Positions 1 through 16,269 of a DNA stretch of 64,000 bases are shown one piece after another. The notes beneath the pieces were generated by a model that was not told where the DNA came from, made no database searches, and worked only from the letters and a program-made list of their open reading frames with translations. Within the stretch, counting starts at the first letter, position 1, and each line of letters begins with the position of its first letter. The DNA is from Melastoma dodecandrum (Eukaryota; Streptophyta; Magnoliopsida; Myrtales; Melastomataceae), in assembly GCA_029817715.1 (NCBI GenBank), contig JARUPY010000606.1, positions 6,696,001 through 6,760,000 on the forward strand, in the 5' to 3' direction. Made by a program: the position numbers and the translations under genes.

Positions 1-15
1 TCACTGGTGGCGTAC

Positions 16-600
16 CATCGGACCTCTCCATACAATCGGCGCATCCTTCTCCACGAGAAAACCCATCGACATGCACTTGACTCCATACTTCTCAATGGGA
101 ACCATCTTATTGTCTGCATAAATAGTCATTGAGAGAATTCAAGACCACGCACCTAGTCGACGCACTCATTGTCGGCCACCTGCGTACCTCCGGTGACCTC
201 GGGCTTGTGATCGATCTTCATCATGGTGGGGATTGACGGCCCGTAGATATCGGCATCGAGCAAGCCGACCTTCAGTCGACATTTGTTGGCGCTCGCAACA
301 GCCAAATTTACTGCACAACACAATTTAAAAGCTGATTAAACCTCCGAAGAAACGAACAACCCCAAAATCGAAGACGGAGGACTCAATGATAAAAGAAAAA
401 AAAATCTCACCGGCCGTCGTGGACTTGCCGACGCCGCCCTTTCCCGAGGCGACCGCGACGATGTCCCCAACCCCATGGAGCCTCAAACCCTGTTTCCCAC
501 CGCCACCGCCTCCTCCTCCACAACCCGTCGAGAACCACCTCGCGCCTGCTTCCCAAGAGGAGCGTGCGGAGGCTAATAATCTTGACGGCCGCAATCTCAT
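16..600 (-). CDS. INDH: INDH-like P-loop Fe-S assembly factor (5' part, incomplete)
   Basis: Mrp/NBP35-family ATPase that delivers iron-sulfur clusters to mitochondrial respiratory complex I. Three exons fit: 411-600, 188-310 and 16-113, with phases 1, 1 and 0 at the junctions; the gene continues past the left edge. The start at 600 gives a short Arg/Ser-rich presequence typical of mitochondrial targeting. A run of eight glycines follows at residues 28-35, then [19 protein letters not shown] with the deviant Walker A motif at 53-60. Exon 2 reads [15 protein letters not shown], exon 3 [20 protein letters not shown], both hallmark INDH segments. The C-terminal CxxC half is outside the window. 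An upstream in-frame ATG at 687 would add 29 residues and is less likely. Family assignment is firm; no lesion is seen in the visible part. Confidence 0.9.
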
Positions 601-1130
601 GAAGGAAGATGCCTTGTTCTTTCTAGGATTGAACTGAACTAAATCCGTTTCTGTTCGGACGTTGTCCGGATACCACAAACTTATCACATTATTAATTAGA
701 ACTAGTAATAATAAAGATTTACTTTGAAATTTTCAAATGGATTTCAATTAACTCTTTAGAATTATTTATATTTATCGGGCACAAATTCTCAAGGCAAATA
801 AATTGCAGGTTAATTTTGTATATGATTTTAGGTTTTTAATTTATTTATTTTTCAAATAGAATTGGCATGTATGTCATAGCTTACCTAAAAAGACTTTTGA
901 AATATCTTTTTTTCTAAGTAAAAGAACATGAAATCGAAAAATTCTCAAATATGTGAATTTAGTGTATGGTTTTGCTCTGACATAATTCATAATATAAATT
1001 TTGCTTTAAATTTTAAAATAGATTTCGGTTAATAATTTAAAATAATAGAAAGTATCATTTAGTTTAAGCCAATTACATGTTAGCCAGTTTCCGAATGCAA
1101 TTTGTTTGCGGACATAATTAATTCGAAATC

Positions 1131-1165
<35 letters not shown>

Positions 1166-1759
1166 GTAAGTTGATAGAAAGTACTGATTATCCTTAGAAT
1201 TTACTAAAAGAAATATAAGGCTAATATTATCTAAGGATTTTATTATTGATGTTAGTTTTGTATTAAAAATATTTTAAAATTGTAATAATGTCTATTTTTG
1301 AGGTTAATTGGAAAATATTTTCTTATGAATTTTGTTTTGAATGAATAATAATCGGACTTCAATTTTACATTCAATCTAAATTGATTTAAAAGATATGTTT
1401 ATTTTATAAACAAAATAATATAATTTAGACAAGTTATGGGAAAAGGTTAAAGGGTAAGGGCCGAGCTTGAAAATATCACTTGTAATCCAAGTCAAGACCG
1501 GGCGGGCATGACGACATAGTTCAGTTTAACATGTGATGGAACTCGAAATATAATAAATTCAAAACATTCACTTAAGCAATATCTGACAATGTAAGAGAAA
1601 GTTGGGGACTATACCATATACGAAAATATCTTTTTCGAAATCAGAATTAAAATTCAAATTCCAAAAACCAATTTTCAATCTAAGTTGATTTTATTTTTTT
1701 TATCTAAATTGATTTTGAAAACGCATGTTAACACAAAATTTTATAATTAAAATGATATA
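601..1759. other. AT-rich intergenic DNA with a TA microsatellite
   Basis: Very AT-rich sequence with no supportable ORF. A TA dinucleotide run lies near 1134-1162. The part next to 600 should hold the promoter and leader of the INDH-like gene on the minus strand. I see no transposon termini here. Confidence 0.6.
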
Positions 1760-3370
<1,611 letters not shown>

Positions 3371-3694
3371 TCTCACTAAATGGGCCCATCGAATTATCAG
3401 TCCAACAACGTGCATTGATTAATCATTACTTTACGACGCACTTGCATTGTGCTTTACAAAATAAACGAGTTAGGCAAGTCATCATTTAATTTTTCATGAC
3501 TAACTCTTTTCACGTTTTGATTTAATGTATTATTGATAATCCCGGTTTGAGTTTGATTAACCACGACGGATGGTAATTAATAATCTAAGTTTTGGTCCCC
3601 TCATCATATTTAAGCTCAAAGCTCCAAAACAACAACAACAATAACAACAACAACTGGACTGGAGGTACAAACCGTCCTTATTTTTATAGAACTG
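3371..3694. other. Intergenic, between SRPK relic and LMI1-like 3' end
   Basis: AT-rich DNA with an AAC-rich stretch at about 3627-3655. It probably holds the 3' UTR of the minus-strand HD-Zip gene. No other gene is supported. Confidence 0.5.
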
Positions 3695-4689
3695 CTACGG
3701 GTAAGAAGGAAGGCCGCCAACCCAGTAGGCGTTCATCGCTGTTGCCGTGCCGAACCCCTCGTGTACGTTCGATAGTTGATCCCCGGGCTCGGACACCAGG
3801 TGGTGATGATGGTGGTGGCGTGAGGCTCCCTTTGGGTTGCTCATCATTAGTTGGGTGGCAGTCGAGCAACGGAGTAGTTCGTTGGACTGACGGTCGCTCT
3901 CCGCTGTCGCCTCTCCCGAGATCTCGGTTTGACCTACGGCCGAGGCTTGCTTCTCGTTCGGCATCGGGTCCCCGACCATCGCTTTCAATCTCAACACCTT
4001 AAGCATCCCAAAGTTAAGCCCAATAATTATAGCCCGTCATCATCAGTCCAATCACAACATTACGTATATAGCCAGCTAGGGTTGTTTCTTTTTTCCTTTC
4101 TGACCTCTTCCTGGAGCTTGAGCTTCTCCCTCGACACGGCATCGAACTCCATCTTCAGGACGTCGTAGAGCCGCTCGAGCTGCTTCGCCTTCCACCTCGC
4201 GCGCCGGTTCTGGAACCAGACGGCGACCTGGCGGGGCTGTAGCCCGAGCTCCATCGAGAGCCTAAGCTTACGATCGGGGTCGAGCTTGATCTCCTCCTGG
4301 AAGCTGCGCTCAAGGAGCTCAAGCTGGTCCCCGCGGAGCTTCTTCTTCTTGGGATCGTTGCTGCTAGAGGGAAGATGGTGGGGGTGGCTGTTCCCGAAAC
4401 CGGCCAGGAGACCGAGATGAGCTTCGGGGTGGGGATGACCGTCTCCCATTAGTAACGCACCGGCAGAATTGCCTGCCCCAAGAAAAGAGAAGGACGTTTT
4501 AGGAACAGGCATGCATGGTAGGTAATGGCCGTGGAGAATATAAGTCGCTTTTTCCTTACTTGGGAAATGGTGGTGGTCGATGCTGTGGTTGAAGTCGTAG
4601 AGGAAGCCAAGGGAGGAGTTTTCAGCGAGGGAAACAAAGTTCCTCAAGCTGCTGCTGTTGTTGTTGTTGTTGTTTCCATCCCAATCCAT
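3695..4689 (-). CDS. HD-Zip class I transcription factor, LMI1/ATHB51-like
   Basis: Nuclear homeodomain-leucine zipper factor; family members such as LMI1 act in meristem identity and leaf margin or stipule development. Exons: 4560-4689, 4105-4472 and 3997-3695 (266 residues). The N-terminus is short, with an Asn run at residues 6-11. The homeodomain is at about 85-141 with [19 protein letters not shown] and the helix-3 motif [18 protein letters not shown]; the zipper follows at 142-177; the C-terminus ends WVGGLPSYP as in LMI1. The EIKLDPDRK segment favours the LMI1/ATHB22 clade. Intron 2 uses a weak GTCAGA donor at 4104. Intron 1 (4473-4559) is 87 bases, in frame and stop-free, so retention would insert 29 residues. 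The start could also be an in-frame ATG three codons upstream (4698). Confidence 0.87.
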
Positions 4690-4770
4690 TGGCTTCACCT
4701 TTCCTTTCTTTTTGCCTTTTGGGGAGGTGGGTGCGCGGTCAATTTGCTCTCCCTCCTACAACCATGTGCA

Positions 4771-4778
4771 TATTTATA
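4771..4778 (-). promoter_or_regulatory. Candidate TATA box of the LMI1-like gene
   Basis: TATAAATA on the minus strand, about 82 bases upstream of the start codon. Position fits a short 5' leader, but this is inferred from sequence alone. Confidence 0.45.
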
Positions 4779-7700
4779 CATCCTTATCCCATCTACATAT
4801 CTATGAATTTAAAGGAGAAGGGGGGGGGGGGGGGGGGGGTTAAAAGCCAAATTGCTCTTGTTAATTTACTTGGGGTTGGTTCAGGCTGCCCAAATGCAGC
4901 AGAGCTTTCTTTTTATAAAACCTCTAAACCACACTTGTTTGACTGATCTCACCTACAACAGTCTGAACCGAAGAGAGAGAAGAAAAAGAATAATAAAGGA
5001 AGCCATGGACAGACAGACAGACAGACCCTCTTTTCACTTCTATAAATAGTACAATGTTTAGGTTAAAAGCTTTTAATATATATATATAATCATGATTTAA
5101 TGTATTCGTTCGAACAAAAGAAAAATGCATTGAATTCGACCAAATGAAAAACATTGAAATACATGCAATAATAATGTGTACTGCTGATTATTATTCAATT
5201 ATATTTGGTTGGCCGGGTCTAGCATTTTTAATGGCAAGGAGATTAAAAAAAAGGAGTGTAACTAACAAACACACCCACACACGCACATAAAAAGGCCAAA
5301 GGATACATGGGGCATGCAATCGGCACCGAAAGCCTGCGATTTCCCCTACCCTTTAATATATATGAATCGGACATTTGTTTTTTTTTTTTAAATTGTTACT
5401 AAGAAAATGAACTCTAATAAAGAAATTCTTGCAAGAATAATAATGTAGGCAATTCTGTTGTGGGGGGGCTCATCCTACGACTCTGGCCTCTTAACACCGA
5501 CTGTTCCCACAACCGGATTCACTGTTTTCTTTCTTTCTTCTTCTTCTTCTTCTTTCCTTTTACCACCTCTTCTCTAACTTGTTCTTACTAAAAACTTTTC
5601 CACACGAATTCAATGTGAATCAAAATTCCTCAGAGCATAAAATTATTATTACGGGAGGGGGGGGGGGTTCTCTTAAGGATACCTTTCAAAAGTGAAGTAG
5701 AGCTTTTAAAAATGGGAGATACTACTGTGGATATATCTGCAATGGGATTGATGAAAATGCACAGGTCAGCAGAGTTAGAAGGAGAGGGTGAGGGTGGGGT
5801 TTGGTAGGGGAGGAGGAAACAAATCGAGAGGGACTTTTTTCTTAACTCTGTTGTAACCTTTTTTTTCTTTTTCTTTTTTCCTTCCGGGTGTGTTTGAATT
5901 GGCTTTTGGTTGTTGTTGTTGTAGTTGTTGTATGTGTTGTTGTATGTGTTGTTGATGATAAAGGTGATGATGATGATGATGATGATGGGAGAGGAGGAAC
6001 AGGAGGGAGGGAGGGAGGGAGGGGGAATCTTCCGAGAGACTGAAGTGGTAATAGAAGAGGTATTGGATGTACTGTGAGTTGATAAAGGGGTTGGTGTCAG
6101 TGTGACCAAAATGTCTTCTCTTCTTAAGACACAACAGAGATGGCAATTTTTCTTTTCTTTATTTATTTTTTATTTTTTTAAAATCAAAGAGAGGGAGAGG
6201 GTGTGGTCAACCCACATACGTGTTCAGAAACTTTTTTTTCTGGACTACCGTTATTGATGTCACTCGTGAATGAGAGCCTCCAGGTACGACCACCCCTTTT
6301 GAGAGGAAGGTGGCGGGCATCTTACTGTTCACTTACTCTCTTAGTTAAGCCCTCTCTTATTACCAAAAGCCCTCCAGTCGGGTATCTATCGATTAACTAA
6401 AAGCAGGCTTTGCCAATCCTCATCCATCCCAAAACAGAAAAACAAAAAGGGATTTTTGGGGTTCATCGTTTGGCGTTTCAGGGAAAGAAAAGAATCAGGA
6501 GGAGGAGGAGGAGGAAGAAGAAGAAGAAGTATTTACAACGGAGGAAAGAATTGCAGTGACTACCCCAACACGCAGTGATATCAGACAAAATACGATAATA
6601 GCAAACTGGTCCAATGTAATTGTAGGACCCCCCCCCCCCCCCCCCTCCCTTTCTGAATTTCGCTCAAAGTTGGTGTACGCGGGCATAGTTAACAAAACGA
6701 TGCACTTTCATTGCTCACCAGGAAATCTTTCACCATCTAATCTTTTCCTATTTGTTCTATCGGCATTCACGGCAGTCCTCTCCTCAATCCCCGAAATAGT
6801 TCCGCCCGCCCCAAAAGAACAAAATACACATTACATTTCGTTCAGGCGTACGTATTACCCGCAAATCGGATCGTCAAGATCCAGCTCATCACAAGAGAAT
6901 AGCACATTAGTGCATCTTGACCGGAATAGTCCACTAAAACCACCTCATTCTTAAGGAAAAAAGGACAAGGTAGTGAAAAGCTAAGCAAAGTATGAAGAAG
7001 GCCAGCAATGAAATGGGGGGGGATTAACGAGGGTGGTCCATATCAGAGGTTGGAGGAGGAGGTGGGGACTGAGCTTTTCGAGGGACTGGGAGTTGATATA
7101 AAATCAGAACCCTAAGCAACAAGAAAAAGCTGTCCTAGGTGATCAAAGCAGTGAGAAGTAGTAGGCCTCATAAGAAAACAAAAAATAATAAACAGGTGGA
7201 CAAGAAACTAACCTCTCCTCGTGTCTTCCCCTTTCTTTCTCTTCTCTCCCCACCTCCTCCTACTACTCTCAGGCAAATAACAACAAAGCCAGTATGTATC
7301 AGAAACAGGACTGGGTAAGAAACCTGCCGAAAGTGACCAGAGTATAATGGCAGCCACTGTCCCGGAACCCCAAGTTAAACAGTCTTAAACAGAGAGACTT
7401 CCATTCCATCATCAGACAGAGTACTCGGTAAAAAAAAAAAAAAAAGAGGAGGAGCGTGAACTGGCCTTGTCCTCATCCTCATCCTTAAATGAACAATGAC
7501 CAACTCCCTCTCAAATCACCTTCCTACCTGCAAGGAGCTCCTAAACAAATACAAACTACGTCACTGGTTTCAAAAGCCAAGTCGCAATTCCATGTGTTAT
7601 CGATAATATCTCGAATTAGGTAAAATAAAATGGATTGGGGAATTGAGACTGCTCTTAGGGCAAAAGATTCATGAGTAGATTTACTGACCATTGTCCAGTA

Positions 7701-8551
7701 AAACTCTATTTTAAGGAAAAATTATTATTGAATGGGGAATAAGCAGGAACTTTGAAGCTCAATTTAGATCGGGACACATTCAATGCACAGAGAAGATAAT
7801 AGATGAGCATTGACTCCGTCCACAATGTCAATAAATATTAACCAACCCCAGTTGGGAACTCAGAAAAATCACAATTAAAACCTGCACGGAACGAGGGCTG
7901 TGATGAGATGTATAGCTTTAGAGCGTGATGCATCATCATCCTATCCTATTAGGCTGTCTACTCCCAAAGACTTCTTTTTACCCAGAAATAGGCAATGAAC
8001 CAGCACCATATGTCAATAAATACTTACCCTGGACTGGATGAGAAAGAGATCGTCAACATCTTCTTCAGCAACGCTGCCATCTGCGCCCACAATGAATAGA
8101 ACTCCCAGAAGAAAACCAACTCTGCGTTCAAGAATTGCAAGTTTGATAGCAGAGCGTGCATCGGTATAATTCGCAAACGTCGTGCTTTGCTGAGTCCATC
8201 ATGCAAGAAGCATAAAACTAGTCGCGAATAGAATCTCTCCTTGCCAAAACCACTTAACAAGGAAGACCAAGAGATTATTCTAACCAACCAAATAATAGCC
8301 AGTTGAGATGTTAAAAGCCATCTTATTCTCCAAAAATTGACAAAAGTCGGGAGAATGAGGGGGAGATAAAATACAAGGGCAAAACATTACATATAAGAGT
8401 GCGGATACATATCCAATTTAAAAACCACATGGGTGACCTCCACTAAATCACAAATGTGCAAAATGAGCGAACTGTATAGCATAATTCTGGTAAGACTCTA
8501 CAAGCATGACAAAGTATTGGGAAAGAAACACCATTTTCTCGGTAGGTTACT
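4779..8551. other. Long intergenic region rich in simple repeats
   Basis: No protein gene is supported. Simple repeats include a G run at 4820-4839, GACA repeats near 5011-5026, CTT-rich DNA at 5527-5555, GTT/GAT repeats at about 5908-5987, GGA/GAA repeats at 6499-6529 and a C run at about 6629-6645. The long ORFs here are translations of these repeats (poly-Ile, poly-His, poly-Pro, poly-Asn). The left half probably includes the upstream region of the LMI1-like gene; the right half includes the 3' flank of the PP2-A13-like gene. One stretch at 8024-8190 is described under findings. Confidence 0.5.
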
Positions 8552-10985
8552 TCAAGGCCTTCGTTTTTGCTGTCTCAAATCGCTGGGGATGATATATACA
8601 GAATCTACACAAAGCCCACCTTTTGAATGCGTGCAGTCAATCTGTTTCATGGAGAACCTAACTTCCATTGCCGGTTCTGGGTCAGTAACGATAAACTCGC
8701 CTACTTTGTAGTCTATCCAGTATCCCCGGTTGTGATTTCTACTGAGTTCGTCCTGTTCTGCCTCATCCAGACAGCACTCCGATGATGCTTGCTGACCGTC
8801 TGAAGTGGACAATTCAAACTTGACCGGTGTTATGTCCCAACCATGAGTATGCTCGAAACTACAAACTCTTCGTCCCAACCTTTTGGAAAATCTACCAAGA
8901 TGAAGTCTGAAGGATAATGTATAGATATCAGCAGGCAGGGGGAATTTAACTGCCCCGTCAACTTCAAACCACCATATCTGCTGCAGATAGGCCACTTCAT
9001 GGAACCTACATTCGGAAGCACCAAATAACTTTCATTTCTCAAAAAATTTAACAATTATGGTCAAGGAAGTTGTTTGAGAACAGCAATGGATCCAACTTTA
9101 TTTAATTCAAGGAAATAAAGAAGTGTCGTGTCTACCCTACTGATAGATGTATCATGCCTTTCACCTCACAAGAAACGATGCATGTCTCACGATTCTGACG
9201 AATGCGGCAAGAATGTTACAATGTATGTAACCACAGAAAACTACAAAAACTGTCATCACCAGAAAATGCTGAAGAGACTTGTTCACTCACAAAATCAAGT
9301 GTCAAAATTATGATGAGAACAAGAATCCTTATTGCCATGAATGATTCTAATTTATGTCTCTTCAGAAGGTCATGACTAGATTATGGCATAATCTAAAGGC
9401 ACATTTACTTGTAACATAATACATGCAAGTGAGAGCCTTAAAGTTTCAAATCACCGAATGAAATAAAAATTGAAAATTAGAGGAAAGACACTCGATCAAT
9501 ACTTCCACACAAACTATGCCCAAATGACATCCAGGCAGTTAAGAGGCAGACGTCCACAAAGTCCAAATTTCACTCAATAGACGATTCCTCTAAATTAGGA
9601 CAGTGTCAACCTAGGTAATCAAACTTTGGCCTGCAGCGATCTTATTTTTTGAGCGGTGTGATTATCTGAGATAACATACCTAGCTAGTGGAAATAAAACC
9701 CGAACTTCAACTATTTGGATAAGTTGCAGCCAGGCTTTTGATGATATTGAGACAATGAACAGCTTTCTCTTTGAGAAAAGTAAAACACAAATGCATCCCG
9801 GTGCATAGAATGTAGATATAGGATTTCTTCCGCTTAAATTAATACCCTTGCCTCATTTGAGATTTGACAACAGAGTTGAGCAAGAGATATGCCCTCATGC
9901 CAAGACGAATATTTAGAAGGAAAGAATATATCTTGGAGGAAAGATTTGTATCCGTTTCTCGTTGAATGCCATCTATGCATTCTCATAGCACCAATGAATT
10001 CATGTTTGGTATGAAGACATTAATTTCAATAAAAGGTATCATTTATCCTCTGCAGCAGGCGCAAAACCCACCGAATGCCTGATACAGTGCACATAAAAGA
10101 AATCGAGAAGTTTTTGGTTTCCTTGTGAAGAGATAAGGAAGAATAGCCACAACAATATGTCGAAAGAACATAGGAGATGGCCACAAATTAACAAACAGCT
10201 CAAGAGTTATGCAATAATTCCTAACCTAGACTCTTCAGTAGGGACCCAATTCCAATATCTCCGGTCATCGATCCCTGTTATTGCCATAGCCCTTGCAGAT
10301 ATCGACATGCACACCCTTCCCGACTCTCTGTCCACCCACACTTCCTGTAGCCAAGACATAAAACCACGTCACTCCATAGTTGACAGTCGAACACCCCCAA
10401 GAACCAACCAACTATTTAATTTTCTAATCAACCATTCGTCAGCTCAGTCAACTAATTACCATCGAGCACAAATTACAAGCTTCCGAACTATCAATTCCAA
10501 GCACATCAGCAGGCAATTTCAAGAAACACCCGTTTCCAAAAGCGAAAAAAGAAAACAACATGCAAACCCAACCACCTAACTCGACTTACTTCTATCCATT
10601 AAAAAATCACGAACCATACTATGATAAAAAACAACCTATGATACGATCGACGAGCAGGGGCACCGACCTTATTTCCGTCGTGGAAAGCTACAGGACGGGA
10701 AAGCAAAGCGAAGATGTCCTTCTTCGACAGGTTCCTGTACCGCTCAGGCGGCAGTAGGTCGAGCAAGTCCCGGTAATTGCCGGGGAGCTTCTTGTCCCAG
10801 ACGGAATCCGAGGAGGCAGCGCCACGGAAGGCGCGGTTGAGCCTGGCGAGATTGCAGATCTCGGGAGGGGTCAGGTGGAGGAAAACCCTGGCGACGCAGC
10901 TCTCTGGTATGTCCCCGAGGCCGGGGCCGATCCCGACGCCGTTGCCGGTTGAGCCGTCGGCGAGGCCCGATAGCGTCGCACCCAT
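8552..10985 (-). CDS. PP2-A13: F-box protein PP2-A13-like (F-box + phloem lectin domain)
   Basis: SCF ubiquitin-ligase substrate receptor whose C-terminal half resembles the phloem protein 2 (Nictaba-type) lectin. Exons: 10668-10985, 10226-10344 and 8552-9005, phases 0 and 2, giving 296 residues, close to the roughly 290 of Arabidopsis PP2-A13. Exon 1 holds the F-box (about residues 25-70: LGDIPESCVARVFLHLTPPE). Exon 2 reads VWVDRESGRVCMSISARAM and DRRYWNWVPTEESR. Exon 3 starts FHEVAYLQQIWWFEVDG and includes FSMKQIDCTHSKGGLCVDSV. The first donor is GTCGGT, the second GTTAGG, both usable but off-consensus. No lesion is seen. Intron 2 is about 1.2 kb. The interaction substrate cannot be read from sequence. 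Confidence 0.92.
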
Positions 10986-12022
10986 CGGGGGGCGTCGGGA
11001 TGGTGGGGTCAGTGGCTCCGATTTGTGGGGGAGGGATAGGGTTTGGGTTTAGGGCATGATTCGGGTGGGGGGTTGAATTGGGCTTGGAGGATTTGGGGAA
11101 TTTCTTTGGGAATTGGAAAGTTCGTTCGTTCAAGGAGGGAAAGGGAAATTCAACGACAAGAAGAAAAACCCATCTTCTTTTTTTTGTTCTCTTTTTCTTT
11201 CTGAAATTTCCTACTTTACCTTAATTAGTCCATAATTTTTATGAAATTATCATTTTGATCCATGAGTTTTAGAATAGCCCTCGTGTCAAACATTTTTTTT
11301 ATATAAACTCACTTAATTCATTCATTCATTCTTTAGGGAGTTCAAAGACCAATGTATACGCACACTCTAGAGATTATCGTAATGTAGTCGCAGGCGGCGG
11401 CGGGTGTTTGTTATGGTGTCCCAACTAACTCTTTCTTTTAACCCCGAAAGAGTTCTCTTACCAATACCTCGGTCTTTGTAATAAGAGGGCAGCCGATTTT
11501 GGAAAATCCAGTGGGTTCTTGTTCTCCTTGTCTTTTTTTTCCGAAATAAATACTGCCGTTGGTATCACCAGCTCTTCGGAAAACCATGGGCAATTTTACT
11601 ATCCGCCCCAAAAGACCGCCCTCAATCCATCTCAAAACCGGCTGCTCCCCAGCCCCTGTATTTCCCTCTCATTTCCCCCACCAAAAGCAACGCCAGCCCT
11701 TTCCCACCCAATACCCCTCTAAAAGTCCCCATCTTTTCATTTTCCGACGCACATCTGTCAATACCCAGTTTGCATTTTTTTTTGTTCACTTGGGTTGGGC
11801 TCGAGTCCGGGGAATTTTGCGCCAAAGAGTGTTGTTTCGGGTAAGACGAGAAGTGGTGCGAGGTGTTAGTTGTAATTTGGGGTGATCGGGATCCTGGGCT
11901 CCCGTGTTTGTTGCAATGCGTGATTGGTGAGAGGTTTGAGATTATTTTTTGGGTTTAGTGGTGGTTTGAATGTGTTTAGTGTGGGGGAATTTCTGGGTGT
12001 TTGTGATTTTGATGATTAGTAC
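10986..12022. promoter_or_regulatory. Shared upstream region between divergent PP2-A13-like and trihelix genes
   Basis: About 1 kb between two start codons pointing away from each other. It contains CT/TC-rich leader-like DNA beside each gene (11150-11215 and 11640-11760) and no supported ORF. Treating it as a shared promoter region is inference. Confidence 0.4.
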
Positions 12023-13405
12023 ATGGACGCGGGTGGTTTGAGCGGCGGCATGAGTTCGGGGATGTTAGGGTTAGGGATGCAGCAGCTGAATTCACAGAGT
12101 TCTCACCAGCTTCCCCAGTTGGGGTCATATCCTCATCACGAGGCTCCGGCGGTAGTCGTGCCACAGTCAGTGAAGCCCGGGTCCCCTTTTGGGGCCAAAT
12201 CGAAGCAGGCTTTGGCCCTTAGTGATGACGATGAACAAGGCCTTCACGGGGATGACTGTGTCGATGGAGATGGGAAGAGTAAGGCTTCCCTGTGGCATAG
12301 GATGAAGTGGACGGATACTATGGTTAGGGTGTTGATAATGGCGGTGTTCTATTTCGGCGACGATGGAGGAGCATGGTCGGAGTGCAGTAATGACCCGAAG
12401 AAGAAATCGGCTGGCGGGTTGCTTCAGAAGAAAGGAAAGTGGAAATCAGTTTCTCAGGCTATGATGGAGAAAGGGTTTTATGTGTCTCCCCAGCAGTGTG
12501 AGGATAAGTTCAATGATCTGAACAAGAGGTATAAACGGGTCAATGATATACTCGGCAAGGGGACAGCATGCCGTGTGGTTGAGAATCAGAGTTTATTAGA
12601 TACTATGGATTTGACGCCGAAGATGAAGGATGAAGTCAAGAAATTGCTAAACTCGAAGCATTTGTTCTTTCGTGAGATGTGCACGTACCATAATAGTTGT
12701 GGTCATGTGGTTGGTGGTGGGGGGAGTAGCGGCGGCGGTTTGGGGGCACATCACTCCCCAGAAGTGGCTGTGCAGCCACACTTGCAGCAGAAGTCTACCC
12801 ATCAGTTGCCATGTTCCCATTCTTCTGAACTTGCAATGGCCCCTGAAGATTCTGGCAGGATGGAGCCGGCAAGGGGAGGCAGTTGTGAGGACGAGTTCGA
12901 CGATGATGAGGACGACGACGACGACGATACTGATGATGGCCAGGACGAAGAAGAAGACGAGATATTGGATCACGAGGACGGCCGCCACCATACCAGGGAC
13001 AGGGGCCTGCGCAAACGGCCGAGGAAGGCCACCCCATACTCGCATTCTTCAGCTCTGATGCAGCAGCTGAGCAGCGAGCTGACGAGACTTGTGGGAGACG
13101 GGAACAAGAGCCCTTGGGAGAAGAGGCACTGGATGAAGCTGAAGCTGCTTCAGTTGGAGGAGCAGCAAGTGAGCTACCAGTTGCAGGGGTTCGAGCTAGA
13201 GAAGCAGAGGATGAAGTGGGTGAAGTTCAGCAGCAAGAAGGAACGGGACATGGAGAGGGCCAAGCTTGAGAACGACCGGAGGCGGCTCGAGAACGAGAGG
13301 ATGATGCTCCTCGTCCAGCAGAAGGAGTTCGAGTTGGTCGACATTCAGCAGCAACAGCAGCAGCAGCACTCTTCCAACAGGAGGAACAATCCTCCATCGG
13401 TTTAA
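12023..13405 (+). CDS. Trihelix transcription factor, GT-gamma clade
   Basis: Intronless DNA-binding protein of 460 residues, similar to Arabidopsis AT1G21200 and HRA1 (AT3G10040). The trihelix domain spans about residues 91-180: WHRMKWTDTMVRVLIMAVFY opens it, then KKGKWKSVSQAMMEKGFYV and CEDKFNDLNKRYKRVNDIL. After it come LTPKMKDEVKKLLNSKHLFF, a glycine-serine linker, an acidic Asp/Glu tract (about 295-325), a basic patch RGLRKRPRK and a long charged coiled coil ending in a glutamine run. The coiled coil suggests dimerisation. HRA1 attenuates hypoxia responses; a similar role here is only a family-based guess. The reading frame is complete, in contrast with the damaged trihelix gene immediately downstream. 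Confidence 0.9.
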   Translation: MDAGGLSGGMSSGMLGLGMQQLNSQSSHQLPQLGSYPHHEAPAVVVPQSVKPGSPFGAKSKQALALSDDDEQGLHGDDCVDGDGKSKASLWHRMKWTDTMVRVLIMAVFYFGDDGGAWSECSNDPKKKSAGGLLQKKGKWKSVSQAMMEKGFYVSPQQCEDKFNDLNKRYKRVNDILGKGTACRVVENQSLLDTMDLTPKMKDEVKKLLNSKHLFFREMCTYHNSCGHVVGGGGSSGGGLGAHHSPEVAVQPHLQQKSTHQLPCSHSSELAMAPEDSGRMEPARGGSCEDEFDDDEDDDDDDTDDGQDEEEDEILDHEDGRHHTRDRGLRKRPRKATPYSHSSALMQQLSSELTRLVGDGNKSPWEKRHWMKLKLLQLEEQQVSYQLQGFELEKQRMKWVKFSSKKERDMERAKLENDRRRLENERMMLLVQQKEFELVDIQQQQQQQHSSNRRNNPPSV

Positions 13406-13686
13406 GATTTAGGAAATTACTAATTAGGGATTAGGACAATATCCAAGAAAGTGTTTCCTTTTAAGTTCTCAACAAATTTGAGGGGTTGGTTTGGCAATTT
13501 GTTTCCCAAATGATAATAGAAGTCAATTAATGAAAAGTTAATTAAGGGATTAGCAAAAGCAACGATCGTCACCGTTACCATCTCCTGGTGCTACTCCATT
13601 CCCCTTCTCCCCTACCAACCACCGTTACCGTCCGTCACTCCCTCCTCTCCTCAGGGGATTGTTGGGGCGGTAACGTCCGTCCATCC

Positions 13687-16269
<2,583 letters not shown>

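Noticed and set aside
5630..6146. Long minus-strand ORFs with Ile, His, Asn, Gln and Pro runs
   Set aside because: They translate GAT, GTT and GGGA microsatellites; no domain, no codon bias and no conserved segment.
6556..6954. 132-residue plus-strand ORF
   Set aside because: It runs through a poly-C tract and shows no family resemblance or splice context.
12647..13058. Overlapping ORFs on both strands inside the trihelix gene
   Set aside because: They are shadows created by the Asp/Glu-rich GAC/GAG tract of the real frame.
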